The notes: generated from the letters alone by a model not told the origin. 64,000 bases of DNA from Blastomussa wellsi (GCA_947652115.1 OX393573.1:11509981-11573980); one strand, 5' to 3'. Shown: positions 1 through 12,639, counted from the first letter of the stretch. Translations and numbers: made by a program.

Positions 1-156
1 CAGAGATTACACGAGATACTACGCATGCGCACGATTGGTCATCCTTCAAAGATGAGTGGCCAGCGGAGTCCCCAGGAACAATAACACAATATGACAAACC
101 CAGGGAGGGAGGGCCGGGAGGGAGTCAATGAACAATGGGTGGGCGTGTAATCTCTG
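1..156. repeat. Small foldback element at the left edge
   Basis: The window opens with CAGAGATTACAC, and its exact reverse complement GTGTAATCTCTG lies at 145-156, giving 12 bp inverted ends around about 130 bp. This looks like a non-autonomous DNA transposon, but the true left boundary may lie outside the window. No coding capacity is seen. Confidence 0.45.
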
Positions 157-221
157 CTATGTAGATGCCTGATAGAATTCCAATCAAACTTCAACTTCCA
201 GGTAAGTCACAGTCTCCTATT

Positions 222-644
222 TTTCCGTGAGATCGTAGATGTCGATCGTTGACTTCGAAGGGACGCCATCTTGGTCTTTTGATCCGAGCAAAACTGGGGA
301 GAGTTCAGAATGCCCGTGGGGTGGTGGCGGTGGGGCGGAAAAATAGGAAGACTGTAAAAGCTCTGTCTCGTGTTCAAGGGGCGCGGCCGAATTTTGACGC
401 CCCGTTAACGCTATGATGAACTCAATTGCCCCTTCGACCAATCAGGTGTTTCCGTTGCTGTAGCAACTAACGCAGCGAGCACGAGACAGAGTGAAGCTGT
501 TTAAGTCTCCCCAATTTTCCGCCCGCCCCCCCCACGCTATTAACCCCACCGCAACCACCCATGGGGATATTGAACTCGCATCAAAAGACCAGGACGGCGG
601 CCCGTCGAACTCAACGATCGACATCTACGATCTTACGGAAAATT
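222..644. repeat. Large imperfect palindrome (foldback element)
   Basis: The left arm from 222 (TTTTCCGTGAGATCGTAGAT) is matched in reverse complement by the sequence ending at 644, and the match continues with mismatches and small gaps for well over 100 bp on each side. Short minus-strand reading frames in the two arms are the sense and antisense readings of the same repeat, so they are not genes. The structure is consistent with a decayed foldback DNA transposon; no target duplication was identified. Confidence 0.65.
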
Positions 645-2435
645 AGTCAGTCTCGTTTAATTTACTAATTCTATCAGTCATCGACCGCAGAGATCCCACG
701 AGATTTTAAAATAACGTGGTCTCTCAGGACGGCTAAACTCAATTTATTGTACAGAATCACTAACTACAATGTATACCAGGCATTAGATAGCCTGTACAAA
801 AGCTAACAATAACTTTTCAGAACAAGAAATGGCCCGACAATAAGGTGAACGATCAATGTGTTTCCATAGCATCAGAAAGAATTGCATGACTAAAGTTGCC
901 AGATAAATTTTGGGGCTGGTCTGGTTTGTTGTAAAAAGTGTTGAATACACAACCACTGCTCCAACTGGCGGCTTTCATAATTGCAGGCAATGAAACATTA
1001 CAGACACGAGCCTTGCTTGTAGATGCTTGCTCGGGTGCTGTGCGGTTTAAATACAGTGGTATCTACACCAGCGTTTTGCATCACAGTCCTTATCCATCTC
1101 GAAATAGTGTCCTTGGACATCCGATGACGTGGCTTAGCATAGCTAATAAACAGTGTTTGCTCCTCTCCCCGTAATGAGGAGGTACGATCAATATATTCAT
1201 CAAGACCTGTTGCAACACATGACTACTATCAGCAACGAATCTAGGTATACGTAAAACGGGCTGGTCTCCGACAGGGGCAGATTGTTTAACTATCTGACCA
1301 ATTAAAAAATTGTACGACGTATCAGGTTGTCTGCGCACTTGCCCCAAATTCATGAGATGAAGTGTTTGACAACGCTTATTTTTCGTGATTGGGGAAAATT
1401 AAATTTTAATATCTGTGATCCGTGATTCGTTGTTTTTCCGTCCGTGAACCGTGCTGGAGACCCCCCCCCCCTGTATGACCCTCTATTATCAAATATTTCC
1501 GTGTGTTTTCGGCGTTTATCGTTAGATTCAGAGCCATGCTAATTCCATTTATGCCAGGTTACGTTGTGTGCCATGCAAAACATATCAATCAAGCTGTAAA
1601 GGTTGATCTAATTCACAGGCAAAACACTTTTATTTTGCCTTGTGTAGTGTACACGGAAGTACGAAGCAGAAAGTGTTAATTAAATCTACCAATAATAGAA
1701 ATGCTTGTGAGCCAAAGAAAAGCACCAATCAGTTTTGAAGAAGTCTGTATTTTTGTAGTGATGTATTTTTAGTTTTAAATTACTATTTATTCGGTAGGGT
1801 TTGAATTTTATACAAGTTTTAAAACAGATCTTTTTTTCTTAACTTTTTTCTTACTTTAGGAAAGCTGCTACATACATTTTCTTTTCGTTTCGATCTTTTC
1901 TTATGATGCCATATATTTTGATCACATGCATTTATCGCCACTTAATAACAGCATAAAGGCAAATTTTTAATTTTATTACAAAGAAAATTATTCTCAAATT
2001 GTAAAATGATCCCAAGAAAAGGAGAAAGTTTTAATTTAGTTAAAAAATTCAACAAACTTTCATTTCATTGCAAACATGACCATCACCTGTTCACTGAAAC
2101 ACGACTCGACAATTCATCTTTCCGCCTTTCTTCCAAAGTAAAATAAAAGGTAAACGAAGCTCATACCTAAACCACAATTGGCTTTGATATAGAAAACAAT
2201 GATTTATTCGAATAAATTTAAATTACTGACCATTACTTCGCAAAATATATTAGAAGGGCACGGAAATTTTTCTTCAATCATTTTTAGCAAAGCGGCACTG
2301 AAATTATGTCCAGGTAATGAATTCGCTCATGCACAAAGTGTGCTAAGAATGACAATATGAAGACATCAACTAAAAATCTTAAGAAAAGGGGAAGTGTAAC
2401 TAATTTTAAGCTATTTTTCGAAGCCACTAGGGCGT
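645..2435. other. Intergenic, no gene seen
   Basis: AT-rich sequence with no reading frame that looks protein-like in either strand. A short C run near 1463-1472 follows a stretch of recurring GTGATCCGTGATTCG-like words at about 1385-1455. Nothing else is supported. Confidence 0.5.
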
Positions 2436-2584
2436 AACTTGAAAAAGAAACACTTTTTGAAGTTGAGATCTGAAGCTCTGGATGATTTCAAAATTATTTC
2501 ACTCTTCTTTTTGCATCAGTGTTCTGGCATAGTAATTTTAAGGCTCTTGTGGTTTTGGACTGATATTCGTGACGGTGCCCCTTT
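2436..2584. repeat. 5'-truncated copy of the 27.2 kb TTAA-flanked MITE
   Basis: Collinear similarity to 27240-27513: both share an AAGTTGAGAT word, a conserved middle and the terminal GTGACGGTG-CCC end. The left terminal repeat present in the 27.2 kb copy is not found here, so this copy looks truncated. Confidence 0.5.
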
Positions 2585-4389
2585 CATTGGCAAGAGTTGA
2601 AATTGGAAAAACGTCTCCTCTGTTTAAATACAATTAATCCCCAATTGCTCAAAAAAAGGAAAAACGATTTCCGCCCAACCGGATGATCATGGTAATACCT
2701 AGCGTCAATATGAAATTTCGAATCTAACGGACTTTCATATATGTTCAGAAAGTTGTCGATCACGTCCGTCAACGTTTATTGGTTTTAGGTCGATTTTTGA
2801 CGATTTCTCAAGAACGAAGCCGGTGAAGGAAACACACTGGGAAAGTGTTGTGACAGAGGTACAGTCGCGTCTTTGGCGCAAAACTGTGAGCGATGCAATT
2901 AGGGTAAAATGGCCGGCAATGATTAAACGAGTCGAGCAAATCCGAAGGAAACGATTTGGCTCGAGTTATCGGGAGGATTCGTTGAAGTTTGGTTATTGGC
3001 TATGAATGGCGTAATCGCGTTCTGTGGCGTTTTGGTTTGGAATAATGCTTTTACGTAGGTCGAATTATCGGTTTTATCGTTGCAAAATACTTCAGAACGA
3101 GTTTCCTGAAGATCACCAAATCTTTCTATGTTATCAATGTCTGGCAAACTAAAACACAAACGAAATATTTAAAAACGTAACATTTTTTTAAAATGATCGG
3201 TATAATTAAGAGCTGAATTGAAAGCAGAATTACGAGACTAACGGAAGGGCTCTCCTTATCAGGTGGTAACCGGTAAAATTTACCGCCTACAGCACAACTG
3301 TTTACCGTCTGAAAACGTGAAGATATCTTGAAAACGCAGCAGAAAACTGAACAGGTAATTTAATGAGTAAAGTCAAACAATCCACCAATGAAGTCGCCAT
3401 TCAAAATCAAAGAAAAGATGGAAATTGAACAGTGAATTGACAGAAAAATTCAACATTCATTTACCACTTTGTGCCAGCACTTCGTATTCTTTATTTTCTT
3501 TCACCTTCCAAATCTCTCAGTGCTGTTACCTTTCGAAGAAAGAGCAGGCGTTTGTGGCCAAGTTTCTACGATGAAGCGGCAGCAATCGCTGCTGTCCTTT
3601 CATTTTATCACGTCCGCCATTAAAAATGGAAAAAAAAAAGTCAAATAGGAAAAGAAGTAAACATAATTGTAGAAGCAATAAAATAACTCATTTTCCATCT
3701 TTCGAAAACAGGCCGATCAAGTAGCAGTAGTTTGTTTTAATATTGAACGTACATGTCAGTAGCTCACATGAAGGAGGTAAAGGCAGCATCCGTTGTCAAA
3801 ATCCAGACGACACATTAAACGAAGTTATGAGAATATAGCCCTTGAGCCACACCATTGTGAATGTCGAGTTTTTACAGCGAGAAGAAAATTGTGACAATGA
3901 TTCACTAGAATTTCTTTACCGGTCAGAAAAGTTCTTTAACCTGCTGTGCAGAAAAATAGGAAGAGCACTGAATTAGTGGTATAATCTACTCTAACACCGT
4001 CGACATTTTCCTGCGAAATCAAAGGCTATTTGCTTAAAACCATGCTACTTTTTGGCAGTTTCTCTCAACTTGATCGGCTCTGAGCTTTTATAATTATATT
4101 ATTTTCAGTATTTTCATACTAAAAAGCGATTAAATTGAAATAAGTAACCATGGATTACGGTGAATACACTTGTTTAATTCTACGCACATTCTTTACAGGA
4201 AAATTTTCAGCAATAAGTCTGTGGAAGGAACGGAGCTACGACAAATTAAAGATGGTTTCACCCAGGTAGGTGAAAATAATTTCATTGCTATACTTCTATT
4301 CCACAAATGAAGTTTCAGTTATGTTTTTTTCTTTTCTCATTAATATAAATGAAAATTGGATGCAATTCAGTAATTCAGTTCAAGTGACG
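2585..4389. other. Intergenic, no gene seen
   Basis: AT-rich, with a short A run near 3630-3640 and no protein-like frame longer than 80 codons. Minor palindromes such as GGTAACCGGTAAAATTTACC near 3265 are present. The first 20 bases of homology to the downstream GPCR relic begin only at about 4390. Confidence 0.45.
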
Positions 4390-4402
4390 CAAAGTTCAAG
4401 TA

Positions 4403-4618
4403 TTGGGTACTTTTGAAACTGATCATGTCATTCGCACGTTAAGTACAACGCTGGCTTTTTCAAACAGTGCTGTCAACGTGCTAATTTACTTTGTGCAAAT
4501 CAAAGATTTTCGCAGCTTTTTAAAGGACAATGTTTTAAAGGACAAGTTTAATGAAAACCCAGCGGACGGGGTTGGGGTGAATGCAATAGAATTGCAACTA
4601 CAAGGAAATTCTTAAATA
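4403..4618 (+). pseudogene. 5'-truncated GPCR relic (TM7 and C-terminal tail only)
   Basis: The 70-codon frame reproduces the last part of the intact GPCR at 23.6 kb: ETD-VIRT, the TM7 motif SNSAVNV-IY, a following F-R-FLK helix-8-like segment and the C-terminal QLQG-S / MQPQGRS end. The similarity continues into the 3' flank (TAAATAAT, then an AAAGAGAGA block and ATGAAATC). In the intact copy this region is inside one long exon, but here nothing resembling TM1-TM6 lies upstream, so I read it as a partial duplicate and not a terminal exon. An alternative is a diverged gene that gained an intron. Confidence 0.6.
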
Positions 4619-4869
4619 ATGCATGAAGGCCAAAGAGAGAGATAATCCATGAAATCTTTGATGCCCAGCCCGGCAGAAGTAATGTTTGGAACGAAGAGTG
4701 TAACAGAGCGTTCACACTAATGGTCACCAAATTTCTTGCTCCTATTAACAACGACATCAATGGTTCTTGGCAAAGTTTCCTTTTTAAGTATTGTTTTTGC
4801 TTTCCTATTCTTGGTTTTCATAAGACGTCATTAAATTCTGCAATCAAAAATTCGCTAGACCTGATAAAT

Positions 4870-5110
4870 TTTCAATATAATTTGGTTTTATCAACTGGGT
4901 TGATCATTCGCTCCGACGAAGGGCTAACGCTCGAAACGTCAGCTCTTGAATCTCTTTACGGTGGCCAATTCACATTACCAACCCAGTTGATAAAACCAAA
5001 TTATATTGTTATACTTCCCACCGACGCAGCACCACAGTTTGTAAATTTGCGTGGAACGTTTCGGCAAATAATTCACAAACGTGGCACCGCACAGGCGAGA
5101 CTTAGGGGAA
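4870..5110 (+). mobile_element. Penelope-like retroelement fragment with hammerhead-like core
   Basis: Two arms, 4875-4902 and 4980-5006, are almost perfect reverse complements and could form a long stem. Between them, at 4914-4943, lies a core reading CCGACGA, then a GGGC-loop-GCUC helix, then GAAAC. This resembles the hammerhead ribozyme CUGANGA / stem II / GAAA arrangement, which is known from Penelope-like elements. The first core box has C where U is expected and stem III is poorly defined, so activity is doubtful. It lies between the GPCR relic and its 3' flank. No reverse transcriptase frame is present. Confidence 0.45.
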
Positions 5111-6405
5111 ATTTTTATCTGTCTGTTATCTACACTTTATGAAATTCTAAGCTTCTGAGGTTAAAATGCTTTGAATGTAGTTTTTGATAGCGCGACTTAA
5201 AGTGTCAGTTCTTTCACTTTTTCTGCCTTTACGTCCATGGCGAGGAGGAGGGGGGAGGGGGGGGGCGGTGCACAGTGATGTGTCCTTGGCCGGTATCAAG
5301 TTAAAATGGGAACCGAACGCATTACTGGGAGTGGTACCGTTGATAGCAACTATCCGGCCGCTAAGCTAATCAAAATTCTGGAAATACACAAGCGCCAATG
5401 GGGAATTTCCAAGTTCCCTTTACCTCTGTTTCAACACGAGTCTGAGTGCGAAACTATTAATATGAAAATTAGTTTGTTCTGCAGGAACGCGAGGGTAAAA
5501 CGTATTTTCATATGAGTGGTTTCACACTTACACTCGTTTTGACTCTGAGGGAATGAGAACTCGGAAATGTCGTATTGTGGCAGTGGATATTTGTAAATAG
5601 TTGTTGATCAATCGAAATTTCAAGGTTGAAACACTTGAATGAAGTAACTGATATTACCAGATGTTATAAAAAAGCGGTCGTGCTGAAAATGCATGCAGTA
5701 ATATTATGTCAAGGTTAATGTTTACAATTTTGCCTCATTAGCATTCGATTTTGGCAGAGAGAGCATCATGATACATGCGAACTGACTCCTTGAATTTGAA
5801 GAACTTGTAAAACTTTGTTATTGACTGGATGTTATTGTAATTTATGTCTTGCAACTGTGTCTTCCTCGTCTCCAAGCCAATACCTTTGCTACTATTTAAT
5901 TTTCTCAAATGTTTAAAATCGTTCTTGTTGCTGTTATTGATATATAAGCCTCTTGCGTGTAATATTGAAAGGAGATATTGGCGTTCAAAAGCTACAATAG
6001 TGGCTTGCAAAGTGGCAATGAGCCATCAATTACCATCAATTACCTACCTTTCGAGTCAAAGAAACCTACTAAGAATTCTATGAACAGTATTTGGAATTGT
6101 TGCTTGTGTATCAGTTCATAGTTGTCATTTATGTTGCTCGCTTGGAGAAAAGCGATGCCAACGAGACAAATAATGTAAACAAAGATTCGCTTGAAGCTTT
6201 ATAATTAGTTGTTAAATAAGTGAAACGACTTCCAGTATGTAAAGAAAATGTCATTTGTTGAGAAATGAAAACTGGGTTTCCTTGAAAAAAATCAAGCAAA
6301 CTACCAAGCAACCGTCAACTGTCCATGTAAATACTGCTTTTATACATAATTAATAAGTCATTATATAACTGGATGGTACTTAAAAGTGCACTTAACCCCA
6401 AAATA
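5111..6405. other. Intergenic with a G-rich tract
   Basis: A purine-rich GGAGGAGGGGGGAGG-type tract lies at about 5239-5268. The rest is AT-rich without a convincing gene; the short frames around 5.7-6.1 kb overlap on both strands and have no recognisable domain. Confidence 0.4.
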
Positions 6406-6706
6406 TTTTTTCGCTAGAATAAACCTTTGCATCAATTTGAAACGCATTGCACCTTTTACCAAATTCTGACTATAGTTACGATAAACTGTGCATCATTTGC
6501 TCCACGACCGAGTCAGAAGGGGCGTGGGTCTATTCCTGATTTGACGTCGCATCAAGTCTTTGTAAACATGCATGCGGTGGTGGAACAAATGATGCACAGT
6601 TTTTCATGACGTTTGAATGCTATAAATAGCCAAAATTTGGTAAAAAGGAGAAACGAAAGGTGCAATGCGTTTCAAACTGTTGCAAAGTTATATTTTAGCA
6701 AAAAAA
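6406..6706. mobile_element. MITE, about 300 bp, 45 bp terminal inverted repeats
   Basis: The left end (from TTTTTTCGCTAGAATAA through GAAACGCATTGCACCTTTT) is matched in reverse complement by the end at about 6652-6706. A related, more decayed copy lies at about 40785-40930, sharing the CTTCTGACTCGGTCG block (reverse orientation inside) and the AAAGGTGCAA end. Non-coding. Confidence 0.7.
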
Positions 6707-9159
6707 AAAAACTGTCTCAGTCAACTGTCTCACACTACATTGTCTCAGTTTTCTTGTCCGCGAAGATCCGCACTCGACCCACTGGGTAATGGACGCAAAC
6801 AAGACTCTGATCAAAATGAATACGAACAAGACTTTTAATCACAATATATTAAATATTCAAATGTTACACGTACCAGATCAATGGCTTTATTTACAATCTT
6901 TAGCATAACACTTCACACTTTCACATTTCATTATTTTTAAATTAAATATTACAATAAAGGGCATACCCGCAACTAGCAATAGCTAATCTAGGCGGGCCAC
7001 GCCTCAATAGCCGAATTACAAAAATATACTTGAACAGAAATTAACTAATAAAGTAAAAGGGAAAAGACAGTATTGAATAACAAGAAAAACCGTTTCATTG
7101 ACCTAATTTAAAAAATTAAAGGCACAGCTAATGTTTATTGCTGGAAGAGGACAGAAGAAGCAGTAGTAGCACCAGAACAATTGTATAATCTCTAATTCTA
7201 TCTATCTATCTATCTATGTTCACCTGATGATTATTTTAACCTTGATATCAATTTCATATTTTTCGATACGACGTCTTTATGACATCCTTGTACATTGTAT
7301 CACGTCCGATTATTATTTTTTATTTTTTGGCCTTTGTTGCTTAGAATTTCCTGTTCTGTAAGTGGGGTGATACATGTAGAATTTGAAAACAAGAAACCCC
7401 CTTTTAACGTTATGTGAAACTGTGTTCCTTCAAGTATCCATAAGTATCTTAATTTTGAAATAATGTATTTTAAATTTGATTCACGATTGAAACATTATTC
7501 CACCAAAATATGCCATATCATTATATCACCTAGAATAAGAAATGCATTATTCCATACAATTGTTTCTTTCAAATATTTTATATTTAATCATATAATATAA
7601 TCCATTATATCATATAATTAGTTTTCTTTCATATAATTCATTATATTATTAATGTAATATAATAAATTATATTACAATTTGTTATATCATGTAATTTATT
7701 ATGTCATAATTCGTTATGTCAAATAATTCACTATATCAATAATTCGTTTTATCCAAAAATTCATTATATCATAGAATAAATTGTATGATAAATGAATTAT
7801 GTAATAACGAATTACGGTACAGGAATTACGATATAACGAGTTTTATGTTATAATGAATTTATGATATAGTTGAGTGAAACAAAATTATATGCAATAAAGT
7901 AATTTCCTTCATTCCAAAGATATCTGTTGACATAGCATAGTATATTGAAAGAGTTGTTTAAATCACGAATCTGCTTTAAAATACATCGTTTCAATAAATT
8001 TAGCAAGTTCTCAAGCATTGTTTAAATGTTTGTTTTAAACATCGTTTCACATAATTTTGGTATAAAATTAAGTTCCAAGAATTTATTACTTATTTAAAAG
8101 AGTATATCACATACAAAGTTTTGCGAGTTGATGTTGCTAACTCGTGTAAAAAATGTAACGGGAATTAAATTTCCCCTATTTGACCCAAAAAGAATGCGAC
8201 AGAACGAGTCGTGGAGTTTTTTTTCCCTGTGTTTAGCTAATCCATTAATATTCGTGAGATTGCTTTCTCTAAAACTCAAATCATATGGAGGAAGCAAATG
8301 GTCTTGGCTCGTATTTGATTCTGAGTTCTCAGTGAAACCTACAAACAACTTGATCGACAAATCGTTTCTCCTCACTATGAACAAGAATTGTCAAACAACA
8401 AGTAAACATATTCACATTCTCTCAAACCGACGATGTTCATGTTCTCTTGATTAACTGGTACCAAAATTTCACAACGTACCTTGACCATTTGCTATTTCTC
8501 GAACTGCAACAAATATTTATAAACTGAGCCAATCAAGATTTCTTTCGACCGCCGCATTGATGTCTCCAAAGTAAATATGTTTTTTTCTTTTAAAGCCGGT
8601 CACATTTTATTTAACAAGGACGAATGAGGCATTTGAAAACGTGAATATGGCCACCATGACATCGTGGAAAATAACTAAAACGATCCTTACACATGCGTTC
8701 TTTATTGACCGAAACTATCTGTTCGTAGTCTACCTGTAAAAAAGTATAAGCTCTCTTCCCAATGGGAGAATTGGCCTTCTGAAGTGTTCTGTTGTCGAAG
8801 GGTAGGTTGCAATGGACCAAGACCGATCTGTTGGCTGTCTGTTCTGTCATGTCTGGATTTCATTCGTCTGGTGGAGACCGTTGGTGTAGGGTGCTTAGAT
8901 CCATGGCAAATCTGCTGTTCGGTGCATACCAAAAGTACCACCGACGGGAGAAAAGATTGGATTGATTGTTATGCTGTCCACCGCACCTCCAGAAGTGAAC
9001 ACACCGTGACTCACAGCCGATGAATCTTCCATCAAACATTCAGACTTGGTACACCTCTCCGCCCTTGCTGAAACAAAAGTTTGAAGGGAACCATTACCGT
9101 GGTTTGAGTTATCTTTATTACTCTAGATTTTAAGATTTTATTTCTTCGTTTTCTCCGTA
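6707..9159. other. Intergenic, microsatellite and AT-rich block
   Basis: Contains a TCTA microsatellite at about 7197-7216. From about 7560 to 7870 there is a very AT-rich stretch built from recurring and inverted TTATATCATATAATTCA-like words. Remaining sequence has no recognisable gene; opposing frames of about 100 codons at 8.1-8.45 kb and 80 codons at 8.6-8.95 kb show no known motif. Confidence 0.45.
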
Positions 9160-9325
9160 ATCTCAGTTTCGATTGAGAAGATATATCAAACACTCGAGGC
9201 AGTGTTTCATCACATTTCTAAACACCTCGAAGCTCGTAATAAATAGTCCACAGCGCGTCGTATTTTCAACTTTGTTCTCGGTGTTTGGAAATGTGACGAA
9301 ACAATGTTTCTCGAGTTTGAGAAAC
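9160..9325 (+). repeat. Dispersed repeat, copy A
   Basis: The block starting TTTCGATTGAGAAGATATAT and containing two CCGAGT/GTGTTTGG-type words is found again in reverse orientation at about 59925-60090. The two copies share order and spacing. Class unknown; possibly a MITE because the GTGTTT-type ends are inverted within it. Confidence 0.55.
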
Positions 9326-10679
9326 TGCTACTTACCCTTACAACCGTATGGCTTGTTTCCGAGAATGACTGTGGTGACTGAGCAGACGATTCCCCGAGAG
9401 CGTAGTCTAAAGTGCTCAAGATGTTGAAGTAATACAAAGAAACTATCGGCCTGTCTGCAGTTGGAGAAATGAACGTCACGACCTGTATTCCGGTGGAATG
9501 CGGGATGCCGAAGCAGCAGCACGAAGAATCCGCTGGGTTGGTGGCATGACGGGGAGGATTATACACAGATCCCGTAGCCTGCAGAATGACATTTTGAAGC
9601 AACTCGAAGAATCGTCAGGTCTTTCCGGTGAGAGGGAAGATGACCCTCAGTTCGTCTAAACAGTACGGCGCACAGGAATTTTCACTGGGTAGCGTCCGAG
9701 TCTCCAAAGGGTCTCTGTGTATTGCGGTACAGTGGACAAGTTGTATTTCGTTTTAATAAGGGAAGGAAGCTTCCCAGTTTGCTGGGACTCGACCATCTGG
9801 TGGCAGCCTGGGTTTGTGGTAAACTTTACGATAGCATTAGTAGACAAAAATAGATAGAACAGAAATACGTTACAAGACTGTGACTACAATGTCTCACATA
9901 CTCAGAATGGACCATTTTACAGTTTTGCGAAATATAACCAGGCCTCTGTATCTAAACAAGGTCACCGTCAACCTCACTCCCAATCAAAGGCTTGGTCACT
10001 AAGCACAGAACTGTAAAATGGCCAACTATCGAGCTGGAATGAAAACTATAAAAAGCAGTGTAAAGAAACTGCTTAATTGCGAACCCGTCTCTTCAAACAC
10101 TCCCTCTCGAAGAGATCTGACTTTTGATGTGAAATCGTTAATATAATTAATTGGAATCAATTCTGTTGAATTTTCGTGGATGAAAGATTAGTGTTGTCTT
10201 TTCAGTTCCATTTACGAATATTCCTCAGTTTATGATGGTTCCTCTGAAAATTTGGTTGTTGCATGCGTCTTTCCAAAATGGGGGTTTAACATCATTTATT
10301 CATATCACATCTATTCTTTACTAACCATAAAAAGGGACAATGTCCGTTAATCCTGATCGGAGTTTTGAATGCTTATTCAGTTCTTTTAATCCGATTGTTG
10401 CGAAGCTTATTTGGCAGTATATCAAGAGGCTACCTTTAATTTTATTGCTAGAAATTCACGCATATACGCTCCCATACCTTGGAAGACGTTAGGGTTAGGA
10501 TTTAGTGTTAAGGGTTAAAGTTACGATTAGTGTTAGGGTTACGGTTGGGGAGCATATGCACGTTAATTTCAGCCGACTTGGCGAACCTTGCAAAAATCAC
10601 GTCTTGACTCAAGATAGTTGATTACCATAAAAGAATAACTCATGACTCAAAATCGCTTGTCTCGAGGTTGTAGTTGCGA
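9326..10679. other. Intergenic, telomere-like degenerate array
   Basis: At 10489-10551 the sequence is made mostly of TTAGGG / GTTAGGGTTA-type units interrupted by variants. This may be a short interstitial telomeric tract or a chance low-complexity run. The rest holds no recognisable gene. Confidence 0.4.
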
Positions 10680-10965
10680 CAGGTTGTTTACCATTTGCCA
10701 AAAAAATACAGAAATTCCGGATGAAATGAAAGGTAGTCTGAAATTCCCGAACGGAAAATGTGCTTAGCATTTGCCATTCGTCACAAGTTCCAGGCCCTAC
10801 GCCAATATGTCAAACTCGCCCTTGGCTTTCTCGGTAAGTTGGGTCTGTTTTGTAAATGGAACACGACATTTTTAAACGGAAATTTCCATTGTAGACTTCT
10901 GCTTTCCATTTGCACAAACCGTCGACCAACCGGTTTCCCCTTATAAATGGAAAAACCCCACACTG
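10680..10965 (+). mobile_element. MITE copy paired with 38.03-38.37 kb
   Basis: Sequence including GGCCCTACGCCAATATG, CTTGGCTTTCTCGG and the end ACCGGTTTCCCC matches 38040-38370 in reverse orientation. Both copies carry internal words such as GGAAATTTCC. The other copy is nested in a Mutator-like element. The short opposing frames in this interval are repeat-derived. Confidence 0.65.
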
Positions 10966-12639
10966 CCCGCGAGGAAAGGGTGTACTCTGATCTTGATGCG
11001 ATGTCATTATTCTACTGTGTGTAGAATTTGCTAGCACTTTAAGAGGCTCAATGAATCCCCCTGTTTTGTTCACTCTCGCCACCTGTTTTTTAAGAGATTC
11101 AACTTGTGCAATTCCGTACCTGGAGAAACTTCCCTATTATATACTCACAATTAAGCATCACTAGACAACGATCCGTCCATTTTAGCAGTCTATGGCCTCG
11201 TCTATCCGTCCTGGCTACCTCAAGGAAGCTTCTGAAAAACCTGTACAGACTTAACTTCAAGCGAAGTTAATAAACATGACAAAAACTCGCCCACCTTAGC
11301 TTACCACGAGGCTTAGAGATCATCTGACTTCATGTAAGTTTACGCTGACAAGCAATTATAAGTAAAGACTAGAATACCAAACGATGTGAAACGAAACAAT
11401 AAAGCCAGATTGTAAAATATAAAATACTTACCAAGTATGCCTTACCTGAGAGAGGCTCTTCATTAAAAAGAGAGAAGGTGTGGGTAGAGCTTAGTATCGC
11501 ACTCACCTACAGAATGACCCGCCTGCTCTGTTTATACTTCAAACAAAAACAGGCTAACAATTGTATTAGTTCATTTAGTGTAAACATATGCGAGAACGAA
11601 ATCCAGCAAGTAACCTACCTCGGTTATAAATGGTGCGACTTCGTTCATATCCCATCTGGAGAACGTTTCGTAAACACCAACGAACGACTTTATTAGAATT
11701 CTTTTGTCCCCGAAAATGGACATACCGTTGTGCAACACTGCGTTCAACACGACACGTAAGTCGATTGAAAAACTTGTCCGAGTCATCCCCGAAAATGGAC
11801 GACCTGAACAAAGGAACCGGATATCATTGAAGCAAACTGCCACATCACAGAATTGGCCGCTGGGTATAAAAAGAAAAAAACGGAGACCAGTAACCATGAC
11901 TGTTAATTTTGAGGTCCTGAACTCAAGTTAGAAGAAAGTGACAGACAAACGGTTTTTTATTCTTTATTCTGAATACATTTCTAACTACACTTGCACAATA
12001 TTGATATTCAGCTTCATAAATGAAGCTCTTAAAACCTCACGTTTCTTCCTTTCGTTGACCTTGCTTTGTTGTCTATACCAAGACGCAACGAAAATCGTAG
12101 ACTTGCCTGTAGGATGTTAGAATTCATTTTATTGCCAAGGAAAATATTTGCACCAGCTCGTTCTGCGCCGACCAAAACTGGCGCACTTGCAGGCAGAATC
12201 GTAAAACGAGAAGCCATTCGTTGAAGAAATACCCAAGCTTCTGGACGACCATACGTTGCTACCGGAGGCCCTTGTGGAAATATCAGTCTGATCTTAGGAG
12301 GCGAAAAGCTATTACCAGGTGCGAACATCGACGTTCCGACTTTGGTATCCGAGACACGTAAAAATAATCCTTGTTGAAATGTGAACTAGAAGATGATGTT
12401 CGGTAAACCTTAGCACGTGTCCGAAAACGGCCGCTCGGAATAAATTCATTTAAGCAACCATTATCGTTCAATGTTTGCAGTCCTCACCATCACCGCAAAA
12501 TCACGAAGAGTGATTCTTTACTCAAAAGAAGAGGAACCAACCAGAGAGAGATTAAATAAAAATTATGTTGTGATGTAATGCCACGTGGAAATAAAAAGCA
12601 CTAGTACAATACAATTTTAATTAATAAGGAATGAATAAG
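10966..12639. other. Intergenic, no gene seen
   Basis: Opposing frames of about 100 codons at 11.57-11.93 kb and 12.03-12.33 kb have no recognised domain. The phrase CCCGAAAATGGAC occurs twice (about 11709 and 11789) and a related CCCGAAAATAGACG occurs at about 12792, suggesting a decayed dispersed repeat. Confidence 0.4.

Noticed and set aside
217..624. Two adjacent small minus-strand genes
   Set aside because: They are the two arms of one palindrome read in sense and antisense.
4199..4266. Possible exon upstream of the GPCR relic
   Set aside because: Acceptor- and donor-like edges are present, but the encoded peptide does not match the GPCR in any frame.
7560..7870. CRISPR-like or regular array
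   Set aside because: Repeats are short, AT-rich, variable and unspaced; this is low-complexity eukaryotic sequence.
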